This document shows, piece after piece, positions 11,546-23,000 of a stretch of 58,913 nucleotides of DNA. Every line of letters starts with the position of its first letter. Position 1 is the first letter of the stretch. Origin of the DNA: Chara braunii (taxonomy: Eukaryota; Streptophyta; Charophyceae; Charales; Characeae); NCBI GenBank assembly GCA_003427395.1, contig BFEA01000486.1:421948-480860 (forward strand), read 5' to 3'. A model generated the notes under the pieces. It worked only from the letters and a program-made list of their open reading frames with translations. It had not been told where the DNA came from and did not search any database. Position numbers and translations under genes: made by a program.

Positions 11546-12297
11546 ATGTACCGTGCCTGCCATCTGCCTTATGCTGCACGACATAAACTCCAGCAAACTG
11601 GAAGGAACTTGCCCTCAGCCTTATTGCACCCGTGCACCTAGAACTTTGCCACAGGAGATCTCAGTTCTGACTTGGGACTCCACCCCCACTTTCCCAAAAA
11701 TCCTTGGCACACCCCTTTTCGCACTTCCAGGCCCNGCAAGACTGTAATATGCACCCCACCCCGGCTAGGCTGTAGTGTCCAACTCGACTCGACACACACC
11801 ACACACAACACCACATGGACGTAGGCGCGGCAATTCTCATACGCTTGCTCGAATCAGCACGTCACCATGCCACTGGTACCTAGGTGTGTTTATGTTTGTG
11901 GTGTATGAGGCCACCGATAATCCCTGCACTGACAAACTTTGTTTTGTTATATACTCTATACCGGGCAGCTCTGTCTGAGGATACATTATATATGCAAGGA
12001 AAACGCAAAGAAAAAAAAAGTTTAAAGAACGGGTTCAGTGTGCTGCTTCGCTTTTGGAGATAGTCCATAAGTAGTTTACTTTTTGTTTGGTTATTTCAAC
12101 TTATTTGTTATGCATATGTATAATATTATGTAAGGAAAAGGTGAAAGAACGTTTTTTTTTTTTTTTTTTTTTTTTTTGAAAGAACGTTTTCAGTGTGCTT
12201 CATGTTGTCTGCTTTTTTTTTCTGTCTTTTTTTTTTCCATTTGTTTTGCAAAGTGCACCCGGTGTTTTGGGTTGAGACGTATGTGGGCATATAAATG

Positions 12298-12404
12298 GTG
12301 TCCTTGGAGACATCGGTTGACATTGGAACGATACAGAGAGAGAGAAGATTAGCATGGCCCCTGCGCAGGTGAGGATGACATGCATAAATCGAGAAATGGT
12401 CCAA
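12298..12404 (+). ncRNA. U6 snRNA-like sequence, probable pseudogene
   Basis: Long blocks match plant U6: a 5' stem-loop like GTGTCCTTGGAGACATC, ATTGGAACGATACAGAG, AGATTAGCATGGCCCCTGCG, AGGATGACA and AAATCGAGAAATGGTCCAA. Two small insertions fall in essential places: GAGA in the ACAGAGA box, and GGTG in the loop region after TGCGCA. No T run follows, so Pol III would not terminate normally. A TATA-like ATATAAATGG lies only about 10 bp upstream, too close for a usual plant U6 promoter. Confidence 0.85.
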
Positions 12405-12743
12405 GAGAATCTATGTAAAAAAACAGATAATATAAACAAACGGGTGTGTGGGGGCATCGTTTAAAATGTGAGAGGCTCAGTGGAAAGGGAAAGCTGAAAG
12501 GAAGCTGCTAGAAATGCCAAAGGTAGAAACACAATTCGCTTCCGTCCTGCCTCTGGTCGACTGTGCCCACACTGCGATCGACCGTGGGTAAACTTGTCGA
12601 TTTCGAATTTCGTGGGGGTCTGGGCTTATGCGGGGAAAGTCCCACTGGGCCTCAAAAACCGTCCCAATGGACCCAAACGATGCCCTGGGCGTCGTATCAG
12701 ATTGAGTCTCATACATATAGCTAACTGTATCGACTATACTTAG

Positions 12744-12905
12744 TCTATGAGGGCATCATGCTGGTTACACCAGTGTTAAGGGAGGCCTGGTACTTGGTCT
12801 ATGTAGGCATCATGCTGGTTACACCAGGGGTGTTAAGGGAGGCCTGGTACTTGGTCTATGAAGGCATCCTCATGCTGGTTACACCAGGGGTGTTAAGGGA
12901 GGGCT
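12744..12905 (+). repeat. Tandem repeat, three units of about 55-59 bp
   Basis: The unit CTATGARGGCATCATGCTGG...TTACACCAG...GTTAAGGGAGGCCTGGTACTTGGT starts at about 12744, 12799 and 12858. Units differ by a few bases and small indels. Confidence 0.85.
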
Positions 12906-13104
12906 GGTTAACCAGTGTTAAACAACAAGTAGAAGCCCTCGCCAACAAGTAGAAGCCCCCACCAAGCCTTGCAGTCCAAAAAACTTGTCGCAACAAGAAA
13001 ACGATGAGGCCGAAACGTCAAACGCTGGGCCTGCCGTTGATAAATGTTAAATTTCGGTCAGCGGTTGCGTTTTCGTTTCGCGCCTCCAGAATTTGAGGTG
13101 TCAG

Positions 13105-13320
13105 CCCCCCCCCCCCCCTCCGCCCAGGTGCCCATGTACTGGTGCTTTAAGCGATGGCTTGCCTCCTTAGTCTCTGCCCCCCCCCCCCCCCCCCAGCCCC
13201 CCCCCCCGGCCCCCAGTCCCGCCGACCCCGCTCCTGCCCACTCCGCCCCTGCTCCCGGCCCCTCCGCCACTGCTCCCGGCGCCTCCGCCCCCGCCCCTGC
13301 CCCTCCCCCTGCCCCCATGC
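13105..13320. repeat. C-rich low-complexity block
   Basis: Poly-C runs (13106-13119, 13179-13207) merge into CCCC/GCTCC repeats. All forward frames read Pro/Ala-rich and the reverse frame Gly/Ala-rich. The frame 13044-13343 looks superficially like an arabinogalactan motif, but base composition explains it. Confidence 0.8.
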
Positions 13321-13818
13321 ACCCCATGTTCACGTGGTGCTGACCATCCCAGCGCATTGTAACATCCGTCTTACTGGAACAGGTGGGGCTGTTAGCTGGA
13401 CTGTGCGTATCGGTAACTATTGTTCGGCGGATTTCAAACACTGATAGTGCGATAATCATATCACGCGTGTCACGTTTCTCCCGCCCACCGCTGTGGAAAG
13501 GTCAGAGAGTCGAGCCGTTAAGCCGAGCGGATCGCAAATGATTTCAGTACGTGGGAAGGAGGACGCACAAGGCCTGAAAACCTTCGATTTTTCGTCGGGC
13601 GACTCCCAAGGTGAGTTGGCAGTTTGCCAGGCACCCGCCGTTTCTGAAGTGAAGGGATGCTGGCTGGATCTGTTTTCCAGCGGGTGCAGCTCCCCGCCAA
13701 TAGAGTGGAGCAAGAATTGAGGAGAAAAAAAAAAAAAAAAACCGAGCGTGGTGATCTCCGGCGCCAGCAAATTGAGCACACTCACACGAGTACTTCTTCG
13801 ACTCGGCTCTGTGCGCAC

Positions 13819-13942
13819 GGCATACTCACACTAGGACATTTTTGACTCAGCTCTGGACGTGTTTACCGTCGGATGCATCCAGGTCCGGCAGTAGTTACGG
13901 GTTAGCTACATTTAGAAAAGGGGCTACCGTAGTGTGAGTATG
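13819..13942. repeat. Inverted-repeat element with ends GCATACTCACACTA / TAGTGTGAGTATGC
   Basis: A perfect 14-bp inverted repeat (13819-13832 and 13929-13942) encloses the dispersed motif GACTCAGCTCTGGACGTG...GGATGCATCCAGG. The same motif recurs at about 38577-38645, 46770-46805 and 46920-46960. Confidence 0.65.
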
Positions 13943-14539
13943 CCCTTTTCTAAGGTAGACCGAGAAGGGCGTTGCATTAGGAATAGGATGGTGAATAGTC
14001 CTTTATGTTTGCCTGACGGGGAATAGTCCCAGCTCCAGCTGGAGGCTTACCGCGGACGAGGTCCCACTTGCACGAATTATAAGATACTGACCGTAGATAG
14101 CAAAGATCAACGGCCGAAATCTCCCTATTTGCGCAAGTGGCACCTTGCCCCGGGGCTGAGGTCCCACTAGCAAAAAGGATAGGATCGAGGTCCTGCATCT
14201 GGATGTGTTTTATGCAGAGGTGCAGAAAAGCAGTTCAATCTTGATTTCCTGCACCTCTCGACAATTACGTCCAGATTCGGGCATTCGATCCGAACCTCTC
14301 TGCTACTAGTGGGACCACGCCCCGGATCTCTCTTTGGCGTTCTTCGAGGCGGGTTGAGCGGTGAACCACGGCGGGAAGGTGATACTCACGAGACCATCGA
14401 GATGCTGAAGGGATAACGAAAAAAAAGAGTCGTCCAATCCTGTGTGGAAACACCGTGGCCAGCCGTGTCAGAATGCACCTGCCCATCTCCGTCGCGCCTG
14501 GTCCAGGATGTGAACCAGAATGGCTCGTTTATGGCCATG

Positions 14540-14660
14540 CGGCACTACTCTGGACATGCACAAAAGACAAAAATCATGGCGGTGCATCTGTCCAAGTTGT
14601 AGCGGAAGATTCGCTCTCGTTTTGCACATTTTGAGAGTACTGTAGCGAGGCCCATAGGCA
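14540..14660. repeat. Copy of the GGCGGTGTA / TAGCGGAAGATTC MITE-like family
   Basis: The series ATGCACAAAAGACAAAAATC, GGCGGTGCATCT, TAGCGGAAGATTC, TTTTGCACATTTTG, GTAGCGAGGCCCA matches copies at about 17470-17575, 17610-17705, 28731-28810 and 33130-33240. Ends are related to the TGGGCCTCGCTCCACTAC terminal motif found throughout the window. Confidence 0.65.
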
Positions 14661-14899
14661 AAGTGCATTCTGTGCTTTTCGAACCCAAGTGGGGATGGAG
14701 GGCTCCTCGCCGCGGGACTGCCGTCAGGCGGGAGGAACGAAATGCTCCTGAGTCCTGAGCGCGTACGAATTCTCTTTGAGGCCCCACGGGCGGCATGTAT
14801 GACGGCGCCAATTGGTTCAGGCGAAGGTCCGGCCGGAAGATGCGCAACACGTTGGGAGAGTTCAAATTGAGTTCGCTCTGCTTGCCGTAAGTCACGGCA

Positions 14900-16683
14900 C
14901 GGCAATCCCAATCACCATTTGTCGAACCGTACCGTGATTGCTTGCTAGCCGTACCGTGAGTGATGACAGGGTGCCACCCACCGCACGCCCTGGTGGCTTC
15001 TCGTCTATCGTCTCTGCTAATGACTGTGCTCCATTCTTTTGCTCTGCGTTTGTCTCAGCTTGCCATCTGCCTGCCGCGTGTGATCTGTTTTGCTGTGTGA
15101 AAGCGACGACGATCGTCGTTGGAAGGTGCAGCCACTTGATTTCTCTCTTGTCTCCACTTGCCAGCTGCCACCGCTGCCGCTTCATCCCGCTGAAGCGATC
15201 TATAGCCAGTTCTTCAGCTTCATTCTTTGCTCCGCCGTCAACAGTGTCTTGTTTACGATCGTAAAATGCCTTCATTATAGCGCCGTCCTTCTCTTCAGGT
15301 CCATACAGCAAAGGGAATCACGGCTGGACTTAAGGTGAAACACCCCTCGTTGGTCTGACGTGCTGCTAGTTCTTCCACATTTTCTTCTCTCGGCTCTTCT
15401 GACTTGTTCTCAGCTTTTTCTCTTTTGCGTTCCCCTCTGTCATCTCTCCGTTTTGTTGCATCTTTTTCAAACGCTTCTGCCGCCCATTGTACTTGTGTCC
15501 ATTTCCCTTCCATCGTTTACGCTCTCGGAACTGTAGATGGCGCGCTTAGGCCGTGTTACCTGTTTTGCCTGCCTGGAGTGTTGTGGCATATGCTTTTGGC
15601 TTACATGACGCGTTTCTCTGCATAAATGCTGAGTGCGCGGTATTTCTGTTCATGTTTTTCTCTTTCTTTTCTTTTGTTTGCATTGATGCTGAGTGCGCTG
15701 TATTTATGTCAATGTTTTTCTCTTTCTTTTCTTTTCCTTTCTTTTCCCCTTCCTTCAGTTTTGGCCTGTCCGCACGGCTGTGCCTTCGAAATCGGTAAGG
15801 GGTGATCTCCTGATCCGCTAAGGACAGTGTGGCATTTACTGCATAGGAGACGGGAAAGGGATTTGGTACTAAATTAGCAAAGGGAGGGAACGGGAGGGGA
15901 GCAGTGAAGAGAGCTGCAGGTCGGCACGCGGCAAATTTGCCCCGCGAAGTCAGTCACGCGCCTTCTCCTCCCGCCTTTTCTTTCATTTTTGGAGGACGTC
16001 TTGGCTTCCTTTGCACTGCCTCTCCGTGTTTCTCCCTCCCTCGTGCCTGCTTCTTCTGTCTTTTTATTCTCTGTGGTCATTCCTCTCGCCCGTTCAGCCG
16101 CCCCTTCTCTCTGTTTCTCCCCGGCCTCTAGTTGAAGAGGGCAAGCCTATTTCTCTTCTCTCTGGCCATGTTTCTCATTCCCTTGATGGTGCGCACTATT
16201 GCGGAGCATCGTTACAACAGCTACGCGTGCGCGATGTTTCTGCACTGAAAAGAGATTATTGCGACGACTTTTGTTCTTTTTTTCAGGGTACAGGGCAGTT
16301 CGTGAGGGTGTTCGAGTCAGTCTCTGCATTATACTTGCTGTTAGGGAGTTTGCTTTAGAATGCTGATGGTTTTTGTCTTGGTTTTGTGCAGGATACATCA
16401 ATTCGATCGAGCGTCTTGCGAAGCACTCGGTCGGGCAGTCCTGGTGGGGGCAGGGTGGGTCGCGAAAGGGGCCGACGACGAGATCGCAGCTGTGTGACAT
16501 TTGAGGTCGGCCACGCTTCTCCTCCGGATCTCCGCTCGGATCAGAACGGAACGTAGGGAACGTTCGGCAAGCAAGTCCAAATCGTCCGTCCGTTTTCGAC
16601 TTCAATTGCATATATTTGCTTCGCGGTTGGTGTTCAATCTTCTTGCTTTTCGATCCTGTAATCGTATCCAGAAGTGGGTAGTT
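14900..16683 (+). promoter_or_regulatory. Upstream and 5' untranslated region of the fasciclin-like gene (undefined promoter)
   Basis: Pyrimidine-rich sequence leading into the first coding exon. A 73-bp direct duplication (TGATGCTGAGTGCGC...TTTTTCTCTTTCTTTTC) lies at about 15615-15745. Pyrimidine stretches followed by AG at about 16288 and 16391 could be 5'-UTR intron acceptors, but no matching donor is evident. I see no convincing TATA box at a defined start, so only position supports this call. Confidence 0.3.
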
Positions 16684-17096
16684 ATGGCGTTTCTTCGTTC
16701 CTCGCACAAGTGGAAGGCGAGCGTTGTGGTCTCGGTTTTTCTGCTCGTTTTCTGCTTCCTCAGCAGCCATTGCGGTTTGACGTCAGCACAAGCACAGCCG
16801 TTTCTGAGCTCCCCCAGTCCACCGGTCCCAACGACGTCGTCTCGGCCAGCTATTAATGTCAGCACGATTGATCCAAGCTTCTTCCAGTATCCCGCAACTA
16901 TGTCCTATCTGCTTGCGAAGCCGGAGCTCTACAGGACTTTCACACGGCTTTTGAGAATCCCAAAGGACAAGGCCCTTCCCGGGAGCTACGCCGTGCAAAT
17001 AGTAGAGGCGGCCAAATTGAATATCACTTTGCTTGTCCCAGTCGAGGCAGCCTGGACTGCTCTTGGAAATGCCGTCTCGTGCCTGGAGTCAACGGG
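16684..17096 (+). CDS. FLA exon 1: signal peptide and first part of FAS1
   Basis: 413 coding bases, ending after two bases of a Gly codon, with donor GG|GTACGT at 17097. It encodes residues 1-137: signal peptide, short Ser/Pro linker (PFLSSPSPPVPTTSS), then the FAS1 start (FQYPATMSYLLAKPELYRTF, EAAKLNITLLVPVEAAW). The frame stays open beyond 17096 to 17244, but the residues there become low-complexity, supporting the splice. Confidence 0.8.
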
Positions 17097-20000
17097 GTAC
17101 GTACGTTATCCATCGTTAAACTCTTGTTTTTCCTTCGTCCCTTCCCTTGTGCTGTTCGGGTATCTTCTTTCTTTCTTTTCCTTCGCCTCGCCCTTTCCTC
17201 TCCCCTCCCCCTGCCCTTTTCCTCCCTGCCGTCTGTTTCTGTGACTCCGATATCTGTTTGAAGGTGTTTATTTTTTTCGGTTCGTTGTGGGCGGTGTGTT
17301 CTCTCTGTGCGCTCTGTGACTGTGATTGCCTCGTCGTCGTCGTCCCGAGGCAACGTGGCGGAGTTCTTGCGGAGGATTCATTTCTGTCAAAAAAAAATGG
17401 TCGTTCGTAGCCGCCGTCCGAGCGTATCAGAAGCTAGTACTCTACAATGCAGGGCGTCGCTCCACTGATATCTCCAAATGTGCAAAATAGAAATGAATCC
17501 TCCGCTAGAACGTTGAAAGATACACCGCCAAATGTTTTACTCTTTGTGCGTGTGGAGAGTAGTGGAGCGAGGCTCAATAGCCCTCTCCGGAGAGTAAGGG
17601 CCTCGCCGCACCAGTCACCAAATGCAGAAAAGACAAGATACGGCGGTGTATATTTCCATGTTTTAGCGGGAGATTGCATTTGCACATTTCTTGAGTTGTG
17701 GGCCGCCACGCATTCGGCATCTCTTCTCTTCTATCTGTGGCAATCTGCTTTCTTGGGACAGCAGTATGGCAAGGTGGTCCCGTTGTACACTACCTTCCCC
17801 CCCCCCCCCCCCCCCCTCCTCCCTTTCCTCCCCTCCTTTTACGTAGAGAGCCGTTGTGCCACGTTTTTGCCATTTTTTGAATGGTGAATCGTCCCGCTAT
17901 CGTGTCCTGCATAACCTTTTTCCCGCCGCGCTTTAGCCCCTCTATATGCGTACTCGGATGTCCTCGGCTATTAACTATTGCTGTTGCTAATTACATGAAC
18001 TACGCACCCATAGTCCATGCTAAGGAGGATTTCTGTCCGTGGATGCGCGGGCTCGATATGTTCTCACAGATCCATTGATAGTCTGGCACTCTGCTTGGCG
18101 TGTCGCTCGATCGTCTGCGCGCCGTTCAACTCGTTTTTTTTGCAGCATGTGAAGTAAGCAATTAGTACTGCGGACAACGTAGTTTCACATCAGTGTTCAC
18201 CGGGGGCAATCGTTGGGTTAAATTTCAGGTCTGATGTTTGCAATACGGCCAATTTATATTCTTTCCGGTGATCAATCTCGAGTTTAGAAACGCGGTGATC
18301 AATCTTCAGTTTAGAAACGAAAGCAAGTACTTCAGTTAAAAACAATTAACGGAGGGAGGGCTGACGACCTCGGGAAACCTGTTACCGCTTTTCTCCGCTT
18401 TTCTCTGTGCGTCTAGTCTTGGATAGAACGAATAAGACGTGCGAAGTCGGTAGTAGTATTGCGGTGGATGTTGGTCATTGTATTGTTTGAAACGTCGAAA
18501 CACTAACTCGGTGGGTGTTTAAGAAGGTTGTTTGCCGCTGAATGGGAATCTCACGGTTCGTTTCTCTCGTTTCGACGGCGGGCAATCGTCTTCAGCTAGG
18601 ACAAGCAGTAGAGGAAGTACGGGAAAAATGTGGTGCCCTTGCGCTTGTACTCGCTAGTTTCCAGCATGCACGCATGACCGACCCCACTGGGCTTTGCCGT
18701 GCTTAGCATCTGTGCTGGTGGCTGCTGTGACCGTTTTCCCGCTCTAGTCACAGTTGAACGGATGGGCCCCGTGCTTTGCTGCGGTGCATTTTATCGGTCG
18801 TCAAGGGCAACGGATGGCCCTCGTCCTTTGCTGCGATGCATTTATCGGTCGTCAAGGGCACCCGTTTATCCCCTTTGTGCTCCCCCAATCGATGCCGATC
18901 TTTATTGACGTTTGGTCAATTGATCTCCGTTTCATTTCATTGTCACTGTTTGTTTCATTTCATATGATTTCATAATCATTTCATTTCATTTACGTTCTGT
19001 ATCGAGTTTCATTTCTCTTGAAGATCTTTGTGTGTTTCCTCTGCATTCTGTAAGGTTTGTGGTTTGCTTTCTTCTGCGACTGATTAAATATCGAATAAGA
19101 CTGCTCCCTGTGGGGTATGTTATGCGTCTCTAGTATCTCCCTTTCCACCCTCGTCAGGACCCTCCCGCTCCACCCTCCGCCTATCCCGCCTTTTAGTTTT
19201 TGGGTTGTTCTTGCCTTGGAGGTCCAGGCGATTCTCGCGCGCATTTTCTCAGTAGTACATCGGACTTCGTTCTTCCCTTCCCCACCACCTGCTCTGCCGC
19301 GTTTTTTTGCGTGGTTCTTGCCCAGAAATCCTGTAATTGCCTCACATATGCTTTCAGCATTGCAACAGTAGACGTCAATCTGCTTACAATCGACCTGTGT
19401 TCTGCTTGCTATCTCGTCGCATTTGGCGACAAGTCGGTCTGCGGTGACCTCACTATATGTCCTTTCAGCATTACTACAGCAGGCATCAATCTTTGATGAT
19501 CGATCTGTGTTTTGCTTACCATCTTGTGCCATTTGGCAACCATTACGTCTCTGCTGTCGAGCGACATTTGGCATTTGCCGTTGTGAGAGAAGATGCTCCT
19601 TTGCCTAATACTGTAAGTTTGGTTGATAGGGATTTCTCGGCGACTTCGGTTGCAGATCCCCTCAGTAGCATACCCCGGCGACGCTCTCCCTTTCCCCACC
19701 TCCCCCGCCACGTTCTTTTGCGTGGTTTTCGCCCGGAAATCGTGTGATTACCTCACATATTCTTTCAGAATTTTTACAGTGGACGTCGAATTTTGATATG
19801 GGATTAGGCGTCCTCGAGTTCCGTTGCAGACCTACTCGGTAGTACACCGGACTACGCTCTCACCTTCCCCAGCTGCCCTGCCACGTGTTTTAGCGTTGTT
19901 CTCGTCCAGAAATCTTGTAATTACCTCACATATCCTCTCAGCATTGTGACAGTAACCGTGAAATTTTGATATGGGATTAAGCGTAGTCGACTTCCGTTGC

Positions 20001-23000
20001 AGACCGACTTAGTGGTAGTACACCGCACTACGCTCTATCTGTTCCCACCTACCCTGACGCGTTCTTTTGCGTGGTTCTCGGCCAGAAATCCTGTCGTTTG
20101 TTCGAACTCAGATGTGTTCTTTTGCTCGTTGTTTCTTGCTGATCCATCATCTATTTTCTGTGCCTGCTATCTAGTCTTACTTCAAGTGTTTTCCTCCGCT
20201 GCCACAACCGGGGTGTGTGTTGTGCTGTTGTCGGCCAATGTATTTTTCTTATTCGCGTTCGTCTGATGTGTTTGTTCTTCGTATTTGGAAGTCTTTTGCT
20301 TTGCCACGGCGGTTGATGCTCTTGATGTGCCGTGGGCTACCGTCTTACCCCGAATAGAACGTACGGTTATTATAGCCGTATTTGGCTCACCCTTCAGTCC
20401 AGATGCAGCGAAAACGACCGTACGTTCTATTCGGGGTAAGAAGGTAGTAATTGTGCGTCTATCGTTGCTTCCGGGTTTGTTCATTTTCTAGAGCATGCCA
20501 ATGCATGCTCGAGCGATGGACAAATCTCTTGGACCCGATAGATAAGAAGTTCGTTCGCCACTGACTTGCATTCTTGTGATCGTGGAAGCGCTATGAACGG
20601 CGAGGCACATTCCTTTTCTTTTCGGACTGACGTGTAGTTGTTGTTGTGAATATAATGACAAGTTATTCACTCAGGTTTAACTCGACGATGCGTAAGGGTG
20701 TACAAGTTGGTCGTTGTGTGTAAGGTGTCGACACAGACACGGCCTTAAATAATGATTGGCATGCAGCTGTGCATATCACGAACTATTTGTATTAGTCCAT
20801 TGATCTCGACGACTCCAAAGGGTTTATGAGATAAATTCCGCCTTTTGCACTCGTTTAACCAGGGTTAATGCCTTTTGCACTCGTTTAACCAGGGTTAATG
20901 CCTTTTGCACTCGTTTAACCAACCAGGGCTAATGNNNNNNNNNNNNNNNNNNNNNNNNNNNNNNNNNNNNNNNNNNNNNNNNNNNNNNNTGCCTTTTGCA
21001 GTCGTTTAACCAGGGTTAATGCATTTTGCACTCGTTTAACCAGGGTTAATGCCTTTTGCACTCGTTTAACCAGGGTTAATGCCTCGTGCAATGCCACACT
21101 TCTGTGCACTGAAACAATAATGCCACGGCCGGGGCCCACCAGGGTTATCATTGTTAGTGTATTTTATATTTTTTGTTTGACAGGGCGACCGGCACCATGT
21201 AATTCCGAAGCATTTGATTTTATCCATGTAGTTCCACCTGGATGTGAACTGTGGTCTGTATTTCAACAGTTCGTGGGTGTACCAACTGACCAAGGCCCGC
21301 TGGTGCCGCTAAAGATTCCGCTGAGTAATGACCAGTACTCTTGATGATTCGCGGTCCGGTGCTAAAATGCGTTTGCCTACCAGACCTGGAAATACAGATG
21401 CAGCTCAACCTGAGATATATTGGATAGTAATTTCTGAAAGAGTGAGCTATATATACTGTAATGGTCTTGACCAAGAACGACATTGCAGGTTCGAGTTCCG
21501 CCCATGCGAGTGACCGATGAGGTCATTCTTCTTTGATGTACTGATCGTGGATCACGCGCTCCATTTGCGTTCCACGTGCCGTATTTTTAATGGACGTGTT
21601 TCTGCATTTTCGTGTGCCGTATTTTTGACGGACGCGCGCTCCATTTGCGTACCACATCACGTATTTTTGGCGTGAGAAAAACTCGAGCCAAAACTTTTGA
21701 TGGACGTCTGTGAAGTGTATGAATTATGGTTATCCTGTCCTTCTTTGCGTACAGCATTTTATCTTGTCGGTGGGTTCTTCTCTTAGTTGTGCCTGTGACG
21801 GGTACGAGGGTAGGGTTTTGACATGAGCCTTACTTACAATACTCTAGCATTTCATGAGTGCAGCTTAGTGCGTTCGCTGCCAGATGGTCTGTATGAATAC
21901 CTGAAAGAGGTCCATCCGGTCCACGTGGCATCTAATATTGTGTGACGTGAAGGATTATCTCCATGCAGTCCTTCCACGTGGCAACTCATATTGCTATGTG
22001 CAGTAATTGCATGCTTGCGGTCCGCAGACACACACTCACATAAGCACACGCACAGACGCACAGATGCATGTATGTAAGTTATCGATTGCCGGTGAGCAGG
22101 CACTTAGCTAATATCCTGATCTAAAGTATTTCCATTGTCCGTCCACGTGACAGCTGATATTGATGTGTTTTGCATGCTTGCGGTCCACACACTCACACGC
22201 ACACGCAGGCGCATAGACTCACAGATGCGGGCGTGCAAGTTGGCGGTCGCCGTTGCAACTGCGTCTCCGTCTCGTTGCGGACACCTGCAACGTCCCACTT
22301 AGTGATCGCCGGTGAACATGAAGCATAGCTTAGACATCTGCAGCGTGAGTAGGATTTTTTTAGCGGTCGGCGTAGTGGAAAAAACGGCTAGTATGTGAGA
22401 ATGGCATTAGTGTTTAACCACGACAGCGCGCGGCATTTTTTTTAATCACCGTTGTTCCTAGTCCTCTCGTTTACTCTGTAGTGTCTTGTCGCGTTTGAAA
22501 GGGGTTTAGAAGTTTCGTCTCGCTTTCGCTACTTGAAGGCATCAACGTTTAAATTACACACTACATCATTTCGCATTACCCCTTTCCTGACCCCTTTCCT
22601 GACCACTTTCCGCAGTCAGGAAAGGGGTAATGTAGTCTTCATGCGATGTATATTATATGTGTGGTCTACATGGACGTGATCTTCGCTTTGTCCCTTCTTT
22701 TTGGTAACTCGACAGCATGGGAGTGTTCCTATCGATGGGACGTATGCAGGGTGCTTTCCAGTCCGTTAACAAACATTTCGTTAAATTTTGTTGTCCTTAG
22801 TGCTCCTGCATATATACGGCCTACCGTTTTTCCCACATTTGTCCTTCTGTTCATGTTGCTTTCGTTGGCTGTAATTCCTGTTCTCTACTCTGTCCGCTTG
22901 CTGCCTCTCACATTTTTTCGCGGTTGTAGTCTTTGTTATGTCACTGTGGATATGATCAGCCAGCGCACGCTCACGAGCGAGCAAGCGAGAGATTGGCTTT

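Larger units (their letters stand above)
11546..14899. other. Intergenic stretch with low-complexity DNA and short repeats
   Basis: Besides the U6-like copy, the 57-bp tandem repeat and the C-rich block listed separately, this region contains long T runs (12151-12177, 12215-12238) and diverged duplications near 14050-14190 (GAGGTCCCACTWGCA twice). A reverse copy of the CTGGAAA...GGGTCCAGC dispersed core lies near 13660-13710. No gene is recognisable. Confidence 0.6.

Noticed and set aside
12298-12404. Active U6 gene
   Set aside because: Insertions in the ACAGAGA box and internal stem-loop, no terminator T run and misplaced TATA-like sequence.
13044-13343. Pro/Ala-rich frame resembling an arabinogalactan protein
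   Set aside because: Explained by poly-C low-complexity sequence. No signal peptide, and all frames are similarly biased.
16147-16770. 207-codon minus-strand frame
   Set aside because: Antisense to the FLA start and upstream region; the plus-strand signal peptide and FAS1 reading is far better supported.
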